From assembly GCA_030386875.1 (NCBI GenBank), contig CM059562.1, forward strand, positions 66,710,201 through 66,774,200: a DNA stretch of 64,000 bases, written 5' to 3'. Both the position numbers and the translations under genes were made by a program. The notes beneath the pieces are model-generated. The model was not told the DNA's origin, did no database searches, and saw nothing but the letters and a program-made list of their open reading frames with translations. This DNA is from Morinoia aosen. Taxonomy: Eukaryota > Arthropoda > Malacostraca > Amphipoda > Talitridae. Of this stretch, positions 13,601 to 28,912 are shown one piece after another. Positions within the stretch are counted from its first letter, which is position 1. Each line of letters begins with the position of its first letter.

Positions 13601-16600
13601 AACGGAGCAAGAAATACTCATCATTACACCATAAATATTACCTCTGTGAGTTCATCAATCAGTTTTCAGGGAGTAAGTCACGTTAAAGTTCCACCTATGC
13701 CATTACGCTTAATTTCGTAGTGCCTCACTGGAAAACTGCTAGTCATGGGTAATGATAGGGGCAGACGGCCAGCTATTTTGAACCTAACTGACCTGCTCCT
13801 CAGGAGACGTGCTCTGAAATGCATTGTCGTCTCAAGTATCATATTATGGAGCAATTATTACCTGAAATAGGATCTTTCATTACCTGGTCATCCGCTGCCC
13901 GGGCGTAGCTTTCCGCTAATTATACACGACCTCGTCAAGAGCAGCGGACCAAAGCTCTCACCTCATTTTGATGCCGTTTCCATTTCAGTTCGTAAGAAAA
14001 CCAAAGAATGTGAGCCTCGATAACTCCAAAAAAGTCTTTGGTTGCTTCTCTAACACTAGGTTGACACCAAAAATTTTACATAGGAATATAATGAGTGTCC
14101 ACCAAATGATGAAAAAAATTTCTGGCCCTACCCCTTTCGTTATCGCTGATGTAACACTGTTCTGTAACTTTCTCTCCAGTCCAACGTTTCTCTGCGGAAG
14201 GAAGCACAAATTCTGCTGTTTGATTTCGTCAAGGAATTATATTTTCTTCTGGGGCTCTTTTGAACGCGTCGGTTAGATGACCCCAAATCAATGAGCGGAT
14301 GGAATCGATTTCTCATTGTATAGGCACATTTTCCCTTTGTAGGACTTGCGCACATGACGGGGCAAGGCCAAGCTGGGCTGGCGGAAGTGAAGTGTGAGAA
14401 CGCCGCTGCGTGACCACCCCATCTCACTGGGGGTACGAAATGCCTGGTAAACTTCTTTGTGCTTAAGATCGATATAGTGTATATTCTTAGCTCATCGAGA
14501 AGTTGGGTTAATATTTTAATAGTACGCAAGATTGTACGAAGGATAACTTATGTATGAACTAACTAAAATAAAGTGTTTTTCATTCATAAACGTGTATTTA
14601 TTCGACTCGTAGTAGAGAGCTGATCAACTGAGCTACTGCATGTTATGGCAAGCAAAGTGTGGTTTAAAATTTAAAAATGAATCCTAAACAACATAATAAC
14701 GTAAAGAAATTCTTTTTGAAACATCTACACGTTGATATAAGTGAAAGAACTTTCTTGATATAATTACTTATGATTCAAATGTGTTTGAATATCACTCAGA
14801 GTATTTAATGTTTTAAGAAAAATAATCATTTCTAGCAAAAACGTAAGCGATTTCTTATAATACAAATTGTACCTTACTGAAAATGACCACATTCGCTCCC
14901 CTGAAAACCGACGCGATGTGAGGCTGGGTGCGGCGAACATTTCACGATTGAGTTCTGTTGACAGCCACCGCTGGCTAATTCCTGCGCGGCATATATGGCC
15001 CCTCGCCACACAGCGGGCTTGCCTAACCTGATTATCTGCTGGTCAAAGCGGGAATATTTTCGTGTTTTGCGCCCCTCGTTTTATTTCGGGCCTTTGAGGT
15101 GGGTGAGCGGCCCCTAAGCCTCATCTCTGCCCGCCAGGAATGTCGCCAGCGGGTCGTACTCAGTAAATACGAGCCGCTGAATAGGCCTCGATCGATGGGA
15201 GATTTTTTTTTGCCTGTTATTGACTGCGCGGGTGATACAGTGTTCAAAGAATTTGAATTTGAAATCAAGGTGTTTTATTAAATTAGAACGTGTGAAGTAC
15301 CATGATAGAGATGCATGCTCAAGTTGATCTTTTTAAAATTAAGATCACGCTGACAACGATGAACCGGATAAAGTTTATCAAAGGCATCTAGCTTCGAAGT
15401 AGAAAGCGTTGAATGATCTTCAGTTGAACTGTTGTTACATTGAGTTTCAAGTAATGTATCCTAACTGTTCATAGAACAGATTGAGCTCATTTTTTCAATG
15501 TAAAATGCTTAACCTATTGTCCCTAAATTATAGGGAAGTCTGGATACATTTTCGTTAGATTTTCCTAAAGTGTACAAGCGTTGTGAGTGTAAAAGTTTTC
15601 AGTTATACGCTGGTTTATCTCTCAGAGTAAAAACATAATTAACAAATGGTGCACCTGAACTCACTCCCGCGGAACGCATCAGAACTACGTATCAAACAAA
15701 AATAAAATTATCATCACAGAAAATACTCGGCGTGTAAACTTACTTCCATAAACAATGTAAACTTCTTCTAAAATATCCTCAAGTTTGCCAGAGGCCGTAG
15801 GAGACACAATTTCTATTTAGGTTGAAATTCGATTGCCCAGTAAAATTTTTGTAGTTTACGTGAACGGGCTTTCATAGCATTCTTCAGAAACCATGTTTTC
15901 TTATGAGCGAAGCCTCTGAATTCATGTCACAATTGCCGAATAAAAACTTCAACGTTTTCGCTACTCTTGTTCGACCAATACAGTACAAAGAAGCTCATCG
16001 GTAGCTTCAGAGTCATTAATTTCCAAGCATCCATTCCACATCTGTCTTCCACGACAGACGGAGAGAACCTGGTACAATCTGTGTTGGTCCTCCGAATAAG
16101 AGACCACTTACGGCCAATTGTCATTCGAAGATAAAAATTCTGCACGAACAAAACCTACGACACAGAAAACAGAGATTTAGCGCTAATTTGTCACATGACT
16201 GTGACACTTCTACATCTGTTAAAGAATCAAATCATCAGCCATTGAGCCGAGAAGGCAGCTCTGAAGGAGGACCTCATCTGTCTATACAGAATTAGATTCT
16301 TTGACCTACAGCAAGACGATGTTACATGGAGGGACAGACTATGCAAACGATGTACATGCAAATATCGTGTCATACTTTATCACGATTTAAAAATGGCAAC
16401 GTAAACTGAATTCATGCTACCTATGAGTGAGCATTACCATTCAGGGAACATTGTCAGTGAATGATTTGCCCCTTTCAATTTGTAAATTTTCTAATTTTTT
16501 CTTTGTGCAAAAATTGTCTTCTCACTTCAATACCTCAATAAATAATAAAATTTAAATTTAGAAATTTTCGTTGAAAAAAATATTCCTTTGTGATAAATTC

Positions 16601-19600
16601 CTTTTTTCTCTACGCCTATTTTTAGTCTTTACGTTACGACTAAATATGTTTGAGATAAACAAGCAATTTTGAATAAATGCATTATATAATACAACATTCT
16701 ATTGGAATGCACTTGCAAACAGGCAATCATTTCCACTACGTGTTATCTTCTTTATTCATCACGGGCTTCTCTACTTTTAGCTTTTTTCAGTCATATTAAT
16801 AGTAATGAGGAATAAAATGTCCTAGAATCAGTAAATTAGATCGCTCGTTCACGAGATAAGTGTAAAATTAAAAGGAGAATCAGTTGAGTTACCTGGCTCA
16901 CTCATGCAGTGGCTTTCGCATGCTACAGCAAATGTTAACCATGTCTAGGAATACTCAGCGAATTTGAGCAGAAAGAACAGAACCAATAATATTTACGAAA
17001 AAAACTTTGCTCGTACGTAAGAACTCCAATTAAAGCTCGATTCAGTGGAAAAAATAGTCGTCAGTTTAAAAGTATAAGATCCAAGTTATGAAACTCATGT
17101 TTCTCTTTTCTTAAGCATTCCTTCTCTAAAAATGGGCTCTAATTCGAGATAGAAGCTGAGTGAAATATTTTTAAAGACCCAACATGTACGACGTGTGAAT
17201 AAGATTATAAATTCATAATAATTCTGTTTCATCCTCATTCTCCGCATTTTTAACCGCTGTTCTTCGGATACCCAAGGCACACTCCTACAAACGTATTTTT
17301 TTTCAGATGGTAATTGCATTCAAGGAGATTCATAACCAACTCTACCATTGAATTTGTTTCGAACTTAAAACGAATTGAAATTTGCGCTATATCAGATAGC
17401 GATGATGAATAATGGAAGACTTTCACTATTCATTTGAAAAACTCTTTTATATCAATTCTACGCAGAAAATTAAAATTCACCGGCAAATCATGCTATCAAT
17501 CGAGTAAAATTCGGTGACCAGTCCGTGCTCCTGACAGAATGTGTGAGTAAATTGTGTATTCGAGTCGGTTCAGTTATTTTTTTAAGCTTTGTTCCACGGG
17601 AGTTTGATATATACTACTGTAAAAATCAATATGGTTCAGGAAAAATCTTTGGACTCGTTCTTTTATTTTACATCCGTCCTTCTAAATTTCTACTATTGAA
17701 ATTTTATGAATTTTTCAGGTGATTTAAAATTCGATGAACGTATTTCCAGAAAAGTACAGTAATTACATATCGAATGTTAGGACCTATGGTCCAATGGTTC
17801 GTGAAAAAATGCGAGTCGCTTGGAAAGAAGTTGCGCAGCCTAATATGTTTCACCCTAGGAAGTGGTCGTGTCCGTAGTTTTAGTTTCATTTTAGTCCGTA
17901 GTTTAGTTTAATTATTTAGTTGAATGCTCCTTGTGACCCAAATATTTAAGTCAATAACGATCTCCCTTTGACTAGATTATACTCTTCGTTTCAAGTCAAA
18001 TCAAGGATATAATTTCAGATTTTGAAATAGACCTCCAAGAGTCTCCTCATTTATGTATCTGCAATCGTTTTGGAATTTCTCTCAGTGTAGCAGCACAGGA
18101 AACTCGTTAGACCAAATCACTTGCGGTGGAAAGAGGAATCTGAATTTTCTGAGAGTAAGATGTTACGAACGAAAGCCTGTTATCGGATTTTTGGCGCTAG
18201 TTAAGCCCTATAATGAATGATGCTGTTGAGAGGCGACTGTTGCGAGAGATGCCTCGATAACCTTGCCGTAACTCAATGCTCGATGGCCGCTGGTTCTTTT
18301 GCCTCGACATTACCAGGCCACTCTGTCTCGGAGAGTGCCTGATCAAAATGCAAGAAATTGTTTTCCCCCATACACGGGCCGAAACTTCTGCAAGAATTTA
18401 CTGATTGTAAGCTGCTCGACTCCGTTCAAAATTATTTTCAACTATGTTAGACTTGGAGCTTCGTGGAGTTTTGCAGATAAAAAATCTGAAAAGAAGTAAA
18501 AAAATTTTTAACTTTTAAATACTGTTTACTAGAAAAACCATACGCGAGAGGCAGAATTTCATACTGTTGAACGATGAGTCAAACGGGCGATGATTTGATG
18601 AAGTATTATTCATACATTCATCCAGACGAGGTCTATCCCACGCTTGTGCCATTATCGTGTTATTTATTCAGTCCATTCCAGTGACGATGATGTAGTGGAA
18701 TGATGGTAAAGTAATAACCTCGTACGTCTTGTGTTTACCTGCTACATAATATCGCCGTAAAGAAAGGCTCTAGGCCGCCGCACGACAGACATTAATGACG
18801 CCAAGGGTTCGACTGGGGCCAATTGCTCATTTCTAAGAACTCTGCGACTGCATATAGTCAAGCATTTCACTGCGAACTGCAGTCCTTTTTTCGCGGCCTG
18901 CTACTGATATACTGATCAAAACTCTTTACGTCACGCAAGGCAGGGTGAGTCTAATGGCACTTCACTGCTTTAGAGTCCATACGATGCACCCAATCACTGT
19001 ATGTACTAAGAGTACCCTTCACTTACTCAATGTTTAACTCGTGACGGCGAAAAATGATACGCAACCTACTTCAATGTTCAGCCTCAGTTCATATCGAAAA
19101 CTAGCAATTTTTTTCAGTAATATACAAAACTTTTTTATGATTGCCCACCCTAAACCTTTAAATGTCACGTTAGGGGTCACCGACATATTTTACGATACGA
19201 GGTTATAAATTCAAAAGAATTTTTTGATTTCCTGTTCACCATTTTGCCTCGTACATTTTTGCCATGCTTTGTATCGCAGTAGCCGTTGTAACAGAAGAAG
19301 TGAACCACTGCACCGGGGCACTTTTTTCATGAAGTCGGCTAGTCATCTGGTAACTAAAAACATTAAATCTGAATTTAAGTCGGGACAATTCCATTCTATT
19401 GATTTTCAGGGAAATTTGAAGATAAATCTGAAAAAATAAATGAAACAAAATACGGTGTTGGGACATCACAACTCAAATTTGCTTTGTCCAATTTCTCAAG
19501 CCCTAATCATCACCTCATCACGTCGAGGTAGCAGATGAGGAACACATGAGGCTTGATTTGCTATAAGAAGCATACGGTGCGAATGAACGAGAGTATGTGT

Positions 19601-22600
19601 ACCTCCCGGGCTCTGCTGCGTTCTAGGTCAAGTGACTCCGCTCAGAAACCGTTACGAGTCCAGGCAATGGAGCTTCCATATTTCGTGAATTTGAACAATT
19701 TGAATCAATGATGCTATAAATGGCTTTGACCAGAAAGAAGTGTAACTTGTTTTGAGAGCCTAGATATTTTTGTGTGATTTTCAACAATGATAATATTAGC
19801 TAGTAATAGAATTCGGGAAGCGCTGTCACGGGTTCAAAAAATGCAGATTATTTGCATACCTCTTTTGTGTCAAACTTACATAAGAAAGGTATTCAGCCTA
19901 CTTAAGTTCAATATCATAGTCTATTTTAATGCTTTCGTGACCGCAAATCTTACTCGTACAAATAATTTCGGAATCAATCAAAGTGGGTATCTATGTGCAT
20001 CCATTTAAAAAAAAACAGTTTGCGTAATTACATCTCCAGAAGCAGGTGAAATAACAGTGAATGTCAAGAACTTTAGTTTTTCGCGATTCCTATGTTGCGA
20101 TTATGTCATAGTCTGACTCTTGAGTGATGTCGTTCGCTTTTAATGACTGAAATAGCCCTCAGAGATTCTTCAGTTAACAGCTCTCATGCAGTGATTAACC
20201 GCTGATTCACCAAATTATTCCCTATTGTGAGCAAATACATTTGTTACATCACTTTAAGGTGCGATATGGGAATGAAACATTTATATTCGAGGCCGTTAAC
20301 TCAAACAATGATATTACGAATTTAGTGCGGATTAGTATAAGTGACGTCCGACAGCTCATGCAATGACGGCCAACTTACGTTAGCTCCAAATAAAAAAATC
20401 ATCTAAGGATATATGTTGAACGATAACCGAATTTCAATGGACTTGGCAGCGCTAATAGAGCAACGAGCCGATAATACTCACTGAAAAAAAACTTCATTAA
20501 CATTTTCTAGTTTTATTTATTTTTGCCACATAAGCAGTTTCGGAAAACAAGTTCGATGGCTTGCACCGCAAATAATGCAAATATGGAAATTTGTAAGGAT
20601 GCTTTTGATCTGTCATGTTAAACCTTTAAAATTTTACCCTAGTATATTTACAAATTTATTCCAGTTAAGAAAACACGCCATTTTTGCGATAAAAAGTGTT
20701 CAAAAATGATGACATGACACCTATACGAGTATCCTTCCTCTAGTTCTACACAGTACGCCATTATTACCTGTATAATTGCACACAACTTGCCACGATTAGT
20801 TACCGATTGTGAAGCTGGGAAAGAAATGGTATTCTGTTGTGAAAGTATTTAAAAGTTGAACTTGCATTTTATTTGATAAATGTAGTAGTATTCGGTTGCT
20901 TTATTTTTCGTTTGATTTGGTTTATCTTTCTGCTTGCTTTCAAATTTATTCCTAGCTAGCTTTTAAAGAGACTCAGCTACCAATCGAAAGTACTGTACAT
21001 TTTTAGACTTTCTTCTTTGACTCTCAGTACATTGTACGCAGTGGAGTCACTATACTATTACACCAGTGAATATGTATATCAAGGGACTTAAAATTCAAAA
21101 GAAAAGAAATTATCGAATGAAAATGACGCACAAGAAATACACCGCGAACCAAAGCCACAACGGCGCCAAAATGTCCACTCAAGCACCGTGGTTTACTAAC
21201 GCAGAAAACGATTTGCATAAGGAGTATATTTTATTTATTTACAAATCACTCTTCTACAAATACAATATCCGCTGGACATTGCACTTTAAAACCAACAGAG
21301 AAGAAAACAATGCAATGTTGGATCAGGAAAGAAACTTTCCGTTGGGTAAAAAAATCTCAGAGCAGTGCTACAATTGAACAGGGAAAACAAGTAGGTAAAG
21401 TTACGAAACATTTGTTAGTGTTTTCATATTATTTTTAACTATACCTGATGTGTTATTGTTGATAGTTATTGGCATACTTGAATTATGAGAATTGAGTACA
21501 TTTTATTGTACTACTGCAGGTGTTGATTCGTGAAAAAAGGACTTTGCAGCTGATGTACTTCGTGTTTATCGTTCAATAAATGTATTGCAACTCTTGTGAT
21601 ATGATTTAGTTTCTTTATTGAATATAGCAAAATAAAATGTATGGTGATGAAACTTGTACTAATGGTGATAAAAAGTTTTTTTGCGCTTTATATGCAAAGT
21701 GAAAGTGTTCATATATTCTACAGCATAATAGATAGAGCGTTGACTGAGAATTGAACGTTCTAAATTTTCTTACCAATGGATTTCAAAAAAACTTTATTGA
21801 ATCGCCACAATAACGTTTAAAAGTGAGAATAGACTGCTATTTCGGGTACTTAAAATTAAATTTTCACAAGGCTGTCATCAGGTACTTTTTGAACATTCAA
21901 CTTTGCTAGTATCCCAATTATTATCATGAGCAAGTGTTATTAGAGATATTTTACCGATATCATCGGTGATCATCCGCGAATTCCCTCTCAAACCTTCAGA
22001 GTGCCAATTTCAACTAATCTGATTTCGCGCCTCGTCTGTCTTAGGTGAGAAAATGAGTCATGCCCGCGCCACATCGTAAGCAAACCAGGCTCTTGTAGTC
22101 ACCGTTGCAGGTCGCTTTCACTATGTATCTTTGAACACGTTCTTTTCATTGATCATAACTGCATTTGATTACTCATGTTTTGTAATAAAGCAACAGAAAA
22201 ACAAAATTAATTTTGAATGAAAAGAGAAAGAGTTGAAGGTGTGTCTGCCAACTGATATCGAAAATATTCACGTTCATCAACACAAATGAGTCTGCATATA
22301 TTTTCATGTTAATGTGAGCACTAAAGCATTTATTATGAAAACTTTCATCATAAATGATGAATTACACTTTTCGCATATCGAACGAAGCATTTTTGTGGTT
22401 TTTATTAGTGAAATCTTAAAGCAAATGTGAAGAGCCAATACTAACTACTCTAATTCGACCTTTTGCATTATCTATAAACTTACTCAACAATTCCACATCT
22501 TGAGGTTGGTAGTAATTTCTCCGAGAAAATCCATCCATGCTTCTTATTCGTTTCAATGGACCATAATGGAATTGTTTCTTGAAAATAGAGAAAAAGAAAA

Positions 22601-25600
22601 GATTAAACTCCTTTGTTTTGAACTCATTGGCGCTTGACATTCTTCCAGGGAGACGAGATTACTCGTCATCGTTCGTCACACTGAAAGAATTTTTAATGAA
22701 AATCTGCAAAGTAGGAAAGATCAATACATCATCTGGAATAGAGAGAAGATCAGTTCCTTGTGAAATGCAGGCAGGTTTCGTGACGCATTATTGGGCAGGC
22801 AATAAGTGGCAGATGTGCGTGCCGAGAATAATTGGACGTTTCCCTGGAATAAATGGGTTGCGTCGGCTTGCAATAATTTCAAAGCAGAAGGAAAACAACC
22901 TATTAGCAGTTTTCCACCCAGAATTTGCGAATTACAAAACACAGTTCAAATTTTGAGTGCTTTGTGTGGCTAAATCACTTACTAGCACATGTGGTTCAGG
23001 TACACCAGTGTACTGGAAATACAGGACTAAATTCTTTTAGGTGAATTTGATATCTCAAATGGACGACCATGAATAAGGTCGAAGCAAATGAGAGAAGTTA
23101 TGACAATATTTGTTTCATATTTAATTTTTCCGTGACTCATTTTGAGGCCGATTTCAAACAATACGGCATTTATCCGTAGATTAAAAGCAAAGTTTGCTCA
23201 GCAACATCAATGTAAAAGAACCATTGCCTCCCGTCGGAGCATTGTGTGAGTACGAGCACATTAGATGGCCTATTAGTTTTATCTTTCGCATTTTTATGCC
23301 AAGCTCCATAATATGAAGCATTTTTTGGAATTTGAAAATGAATATGAAGAGCGCAATCCGGTTTGAAATTTCTTGCTTCTCAATTCTGTTAGCATTGTTT
23401 CTCGTAATTGCAATGCATATTCATGCGCAAGAGAGCCTGCTTACGCATAATCTGATCGCTTCACAGAGGTTAGTAAATTCTGGAAACACTTTCTCTTTAC
23501 TCACTTCATAGTGAGTTGCAATGCGAAAATGAACGAATCCGTTTGTAAGAGTTTGAAGCAAACTATAAACCACTCAAAACCTTTTTCAACTTCGTATCAT
23601 TTGATTTAAAAAAATTGCAGAGTTCGCATGGTTGTTGAAGCATTCACTTCCGCAGCTTTGGGCGTGACTATCGGTATAGAAAGATGTGAAAACAAAAAAT
23701 TTTCAGATTCCTCCTACTAGAACTGTTAATTAAAAATGATTCTAATGAAATTTAAAGCTCGTAATAGCAATCTGAAAAATACAAAAATGAGCAAAGGTGC
23801 AGAAAATATATATAACATTGCCAATTTACTCACAATATAGTTTTAGCTGCTTTTTTATTTCGACTAATATAACGAGAAATTTCGAAGATGGTTCTAACTG
23901 CAACAGAATTTCTTACCGACGACTTTGGTGTGAAGGTGCTTAGTAATCTGCTTCATACGTACCGCGCATCACATGTGCACGAATTTTTCGAAAAATGTTT
24001 CGAAACCTATCACTTATTTTATTTCTAGAAATCTAGATGATTTCAATTTTACACGGTAAGAAAAGCGTAAATATAATTTCACATAATTTCTTATTTGCGC
24101 GGAGTGATTTTCGTCCGAAAGATGCAAGGACCTTAGATCTGCTATCAGCTTACCGAACAAACCAGTCGCGCTACAGCCGTCAATGAGGAAACTTTCTCGT
24201 AAAAAATTACAGAGAGCTCTAATTTGGTGGTTGGTGTATCTCTTTCCAGTTGAGTGAAACAATTTCGAGTGAAACCAGTTATATTTAAACCAAGGTTAAA
24301 TGAAATACATTATAAAATGGGCAATTTAAACCAATGGACAATTTTCGTATTTATCTTTTTGGAGTTGAGTAAATCATTTTTTTCTGAAAAATCCCATACA
24401 GAAGCTTTTGTAACACTTCCTTCTAAGCCGAATCATGTGTTCAAAAGTATCGTTTAATTTATTGACAAAAGTTGCCATTTAACATATGTCTCACATCCTA
24501 GAGAGCTTTAATGAGCGGAGCATCGTTCTCCGGTTCACGAACACAGGACGTTCAAAATGATGTCTTACGCAAAAAAGTACATGAGTACTGTATGTTTTGC
24601 GAAGCAGTGGGCGCACGTTCCCCTGATCTCTGTACCCCCGAAGACCCCACCTCACGATAGGGGTGGTGGTGCGAGTGAAAGTCGCGACCCGTCGCAGGAC
24701 ATTCATTGCAAGCCGCCGCCGCTCCCCCTCAGCTCCATGCAACCACGGCCTAATCCTACACACACACAAAAGTCGCGCTTGTTTTTACAGTCAGCTGCGC
24801 AGCTCGGAGACAGTTTCCCACACTTCATTCATGACCCTTTAATCTAAAGATTATTGTACGCGTGGTAGTTCTTTTTGAATCTGAGTGAGAAATTTGAACC
24901 TCAAGATTCATGCAAGTCTAAATTCAACAGAGGAAGTGTTAGTTTGGTTGAAATGAAGGAGCGAGCATGTCCATGGGAAAGCCTTACGACACATTTTGCC
25001 ACCTCATGCCCCACGCGATGAAAGATGCATAGCTAGATCGCAATGTGTTCTCAGTGACTTTTAAGTAAACAACATGTGTGAAGTCGCGGCCATGGAGTGC
25101 AATGAAAGCAAGTCGAGAGCTGCCTCCTAGATATTGATAGCGTAGTGGGTAGACCACCCAATTCCTGTTTGATTTCGAATACAAGAACTGGCTTTGGGAT
25201 GAATTAAAGTCATTGTTTTAATATTGTGGTTAACCAACTCTTCAGTGTAAATAAGCACAAGTTTGATTTTGAATATGTATGATCTATGATGCATCTAACT
25301 ATGATGCATGATGCATCCCATACAGAAGTGGATGCACCTAACTCCATCTAACTCCACAGCCAAAGGAGCAAAAAAAGCTATGACGAGATATTTTGTTAGC
25401 TGACCTTTGTTGTTTGCAGTAACATATGAATTTCTCTCTGTACTTACGTACGCTGATTGTCTAAGAGCCCAGAGTCATCATGAACGTAAATTTTCGTTGG
25501 TTTCAATAGAATTTTTATGTTTATTTTGTTCATGTTCCATTAAAAAATTTATAAATTCCCCTAATATTGATTTTGTCGTTATTGACATGAATACTCAACT

Positions 25601-26141
25601 CAAGGATAATTTTAGGCCTTAATAGAAACTTATATTTTTACTCTAGGTCGGTGGTTTATGCCACACAGAATATTCTTGATGCACCAAAAAAGCACCTGCA
25701 ACAACTAATTTCTCCAGTATTTATTCAAACTATTTGTATACGTTTTTCCGAACATTAAAATTATAGAGTTTTGATTTTTGAATTTGAGAACAATTTGAGC
25801 CCTAAAACAAAGAATTTTTCCAACATTTCTGAGCTGCATAATATTTGTGAATTTCAATTTCCTACGTGAACGAGCCTCCTGTTGATTTAAAATTTTCAGA
25901 GAACTCTATAACACTTGAATGTATTGAAGTGTTGCGATAAGCTGAATCTAAAATAAAAAATAAATACCTTACCGCTTCATACAAGGTTTGAAATCATAAT
26001 AACTGCCTACCATTTAGTTCATATCATGAATTAGCTAAATTATCCTTGATGCTTTCGGCAGTGATTGAAATTATTACACACCATTTATAATTACAAATCT
26101 AATTAATGTCCCATATATTCCTGCCATTTCCACTTCTTGTA
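10627..26141. other. Intergenic, no supported gene
   Basis: A+T-rich. G+C-richer patches at about 12020-12420 (with CGGCCGGCCG at 12360), 14290-14440, 14880-15240, 18230-18400 and 24600-24830. Frames up to 129 codons are present on both strands, but none shows a domain, a codon pattern or convincing splice partners. Confidence 0.55.
25279..25358. repeat. Small cluster of direct repeats rich in GATGCAT and CTAACT
   Basis: CTATGATGCAT occurs at 25284 and 25299, followed by further GATGCA and CCTAACTCCA/TCTAACTCCA copies. Probably slippage-derived. Confidence 0.6.
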
Positions 26142-26313
26142 ATGAGAATCAAAAATCATTCATTCCTGGTCGTGAACGTATGTATAATTTTTGTTTATGG
26201 TCTTTGCGGACAACAATTTGCAGAGAGAAATAAAGTGCAGAAGCCAAGGCTCCTCCCGCACCTTGGGATCACTCCGCCTATTTGCCCTCTAGGGGAAGAT
26301 GTCAACCACTCAG
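26142..26313 (+). CDS. Candidate first coding exon of a secreted protein, unrecognised
   Basis: From the ATG at 26142 the frame reads MRIKNHSFLVVNVCIIFVYG, then LCGQQ. This is a textbook signal peptide: basic n-region, a hydrophobic core of about 14 residues, and plausible cleavage after Cys22 or Gly23. The frame continues through a polar, Pro-containing stretch to CAG|GTGAGC at 26314, a strong splice donor, giving 57 codons plus one base (phase 1). An upstream in-frame ATG at 26106 would spoil the n-region. Unspliced, the frame continues to 26480. No acceptor or second exon could be assigned and no family is recognised. Frames this long occur by chance elsewhere in the window, so this stays tentative. 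Confidence 0.22.
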
Positions 26314-28912
26314 GTGAGCAAGAAGGGCTCTGGCACCGCCTCGTAACGGTTGAGCAAGGTGACCAAAAAACCTGGTACGGAACTTTCAACTCTATAGCTC
26401 ACGTTGTAAAAGTCAGTTCTGTAAACTCTGACTACAGATCTGAATTCATTGAGACTTCTTGGACGAGGATCACAGTGTAAGGAAGAACGCCTCCTGGAAC
26501 GCTCTAGCATAGAGTGTATAGTCGAAGTTCATAAAGAAGTGAAGATTCCTCCAAAAAGCAGAGGTAGGCTAAAGGTCTCAGGGTTGGTAAGGGCATACTC
26601 CAGATCTTAGCCCCGCTATAAAACCCTACTGTAATTCTTTACACTAAATGTCATAGACGAGCAAAGAAATGCTGAAACACAGAGACCAATTGTCATTGAA
26701 GGCTTGAATATCAGCCAACGGAGATGATTAGTTCTGACGGAATATTCAGAAGATCTTTGAAGGGGGAGCTGCGGGCACCTTGTGACCCTGATAAGCGAGG
26801 GAAGGCATAGAGAAGCTGATCAGTTGTGCTCGCGCTGGCCGTAGGAGTGCAGACTCACGCGTCTTCGCTGCGGTGTCCCGCTTCCATCAAGCCTGATTTC
26901 CAAACGCCCAGCTGGTCTCATGATATCTTCAAACGTGTTTGCAAAACCATCATTCTGGAAGAGATAAGATAAACATTTGCATCACTGTGAAAAACTCGTA
27001 ACTATAAATTGGTTCGAATGAAATCAGAGTGATTCGTTTTCGAATTGGGATTCGTTGTGTCAATATGAAAGCGATCAAAAATGTTTCTGCTTTATTCATC
27101 AGGTGCTATTTAGTTTGAAATAAAACAACTTATTCTTCATCACGTGTTTCAAAACATGCAAACATAGCAAACAGGAGAAGAATTTTGTTTTTCTGAACTT
27201 CGACAGTTCAGAGAGTGACCGTACAGAAATATTATCCAGAATCCTGCATGATCATTATTGAAAACTTCAGGTAAGTCCAACGTCAAACGACTCCACTTAT
27301 CCCTTGAAATTGTTAATTTTCATACGTATTTCGAAATTTTTTTCATTGTGTTAATTTCGTTTAAAACATGCTTGAGTATTTGCTTCGAGAAATGAGCACA
27401 TTGCGAAGGTCTGTTCGGGACAGATAAGGAAACTTCGATGCAGGATAGGTAGTGATCTCTCTAGAGCCGTGCATGTGTACGAGCCCCGATAATCTACAGA
27501 GCTTGAAGCGAACTGTCATGAGTTGCAATTCTTCTCATGTTCAGGAAACATTTCATATGATTGATTTTAGTGGATCTTAGGTGCCCATTTAGAGTGTTTT
27601 TTCAATAAATACTTTACGTTAAGTGAAAACTACTACATCAAATACTGGTTATAGGATTTGTTCCTACTTAAAATGACGTTATCGCGCACTTCATACACGA
27701 CATGAATTACAGGCAGCATCTTAGGTTGAGCGCATCTTGCAAGATATATATCTGAACACTGATAGTAGGAGAAAATGAGTTTAAAATTTCATAGAAAAAC
27801 ATTGCTTCAAAAAAACGCGTTGGAGAGTGAAACTCTGGAAGAAGAATTTTATTTAATTTAACGCTTAGAGCATTAACAAAGTATCGATGAAAATTTGGCC
27901 GCTATTCTGAAGGATTGCGAATGATGAGTAAAAATTTATTATTTTCGTGTAGCATTATGAGGTGAGCATGAATTTTGAAATTAGATTGTCTTTTACCGAA
28001 ATTTCCTTTAAGAATTGTCCTTAGGGACTGAAATCAACGGCAGGCGAGTTAAATGTGAACAAACATCCTAAACTGTAGTTTAAGAAACTTTTTAGCAGCA
28101 ATGTTAAATTATTTATAGATATAGCAAATAGTCGAGGGACCGTTTCAAAAATTATGATTCACATCACATAACGAATGCTGATGACACAGTATAAAATATT
28201 TGGCGATAAATGTTGCCTTCACGCAGTTCTGCGGCTTTTAGAATCAGGGACTAAATAAAAAATTCCAATGAATTGAATCCATCTATCATAAACATTTCAG
28301 ACTTTTTCATTGAAAAAATGTGATTCTGTGTGGGAATGCTTAGAAATGTATGCTAAATAAAATTTTTAAATTTTTTCCGAATTAAAACGGTTTGAAAAGA
28401 GTTTTTGAGCAAGAAAGAATTGTGCGCTGTAAATTTTTCTCGGTGCACACACAAATCATTGATTCAAATCATTTTGGTTCTCAAACGTGAAGAATAGGAT
28501 AGCATAGAAAATGTAGTATGTGAAACACTAATGAAAAATTATCATTCCGGAAAGTGATTAGCTTTTTGTCGCTTGTTTAACATGCTGAAAATTGCTTTCA
28601 CTTTCGAATAAAAATGTTCACTCACATTGTTTTCGTCTAACGAAAAAAATAGGTCTAGCAAATAGCACTAGGAGACTGAAAAACAATACCATGAATCGTG
28701 CAGCGGAAACCGCATTTTAAAATTCACTTAATACTGTCCGCAATATTCTAAAATCGAAATTTTATCTTGTGTTACAAAATGTGTAAATATATCATTCGCA
28801 ACAAAACATAAAACAGGTGATAAACTCCCAACTATATCTCTACAAGCACTTATTGACTAGAAGCTTCATGATCAGGACGTTAATATTGTTCAATTAAGAA
28901 GGTGAAGGTGCA
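26314..28912. other. Intergenic (or intron of the candidate secreted-protein gene)
   Basis: A G+C-richer patch at about 26760-26930, otherwise A+T-rich. No acceptor with a convincing in-frame continuation of the 26142 exon was found. Confidence 0.5.

Noticed and set aside
14140-14529. 129-codon minus-strand frame
   Set aside because: Lies over a G+C-richer patch where stops are rare; no domain and no supporting signals.
11010-19860. Several ATTTGCAT/ATGCAAAT octamers across the window
   Set aside because: A handful of copies is expected by chance in 64 kb of A+T-rich DNA, so they are not a signal by themselves.
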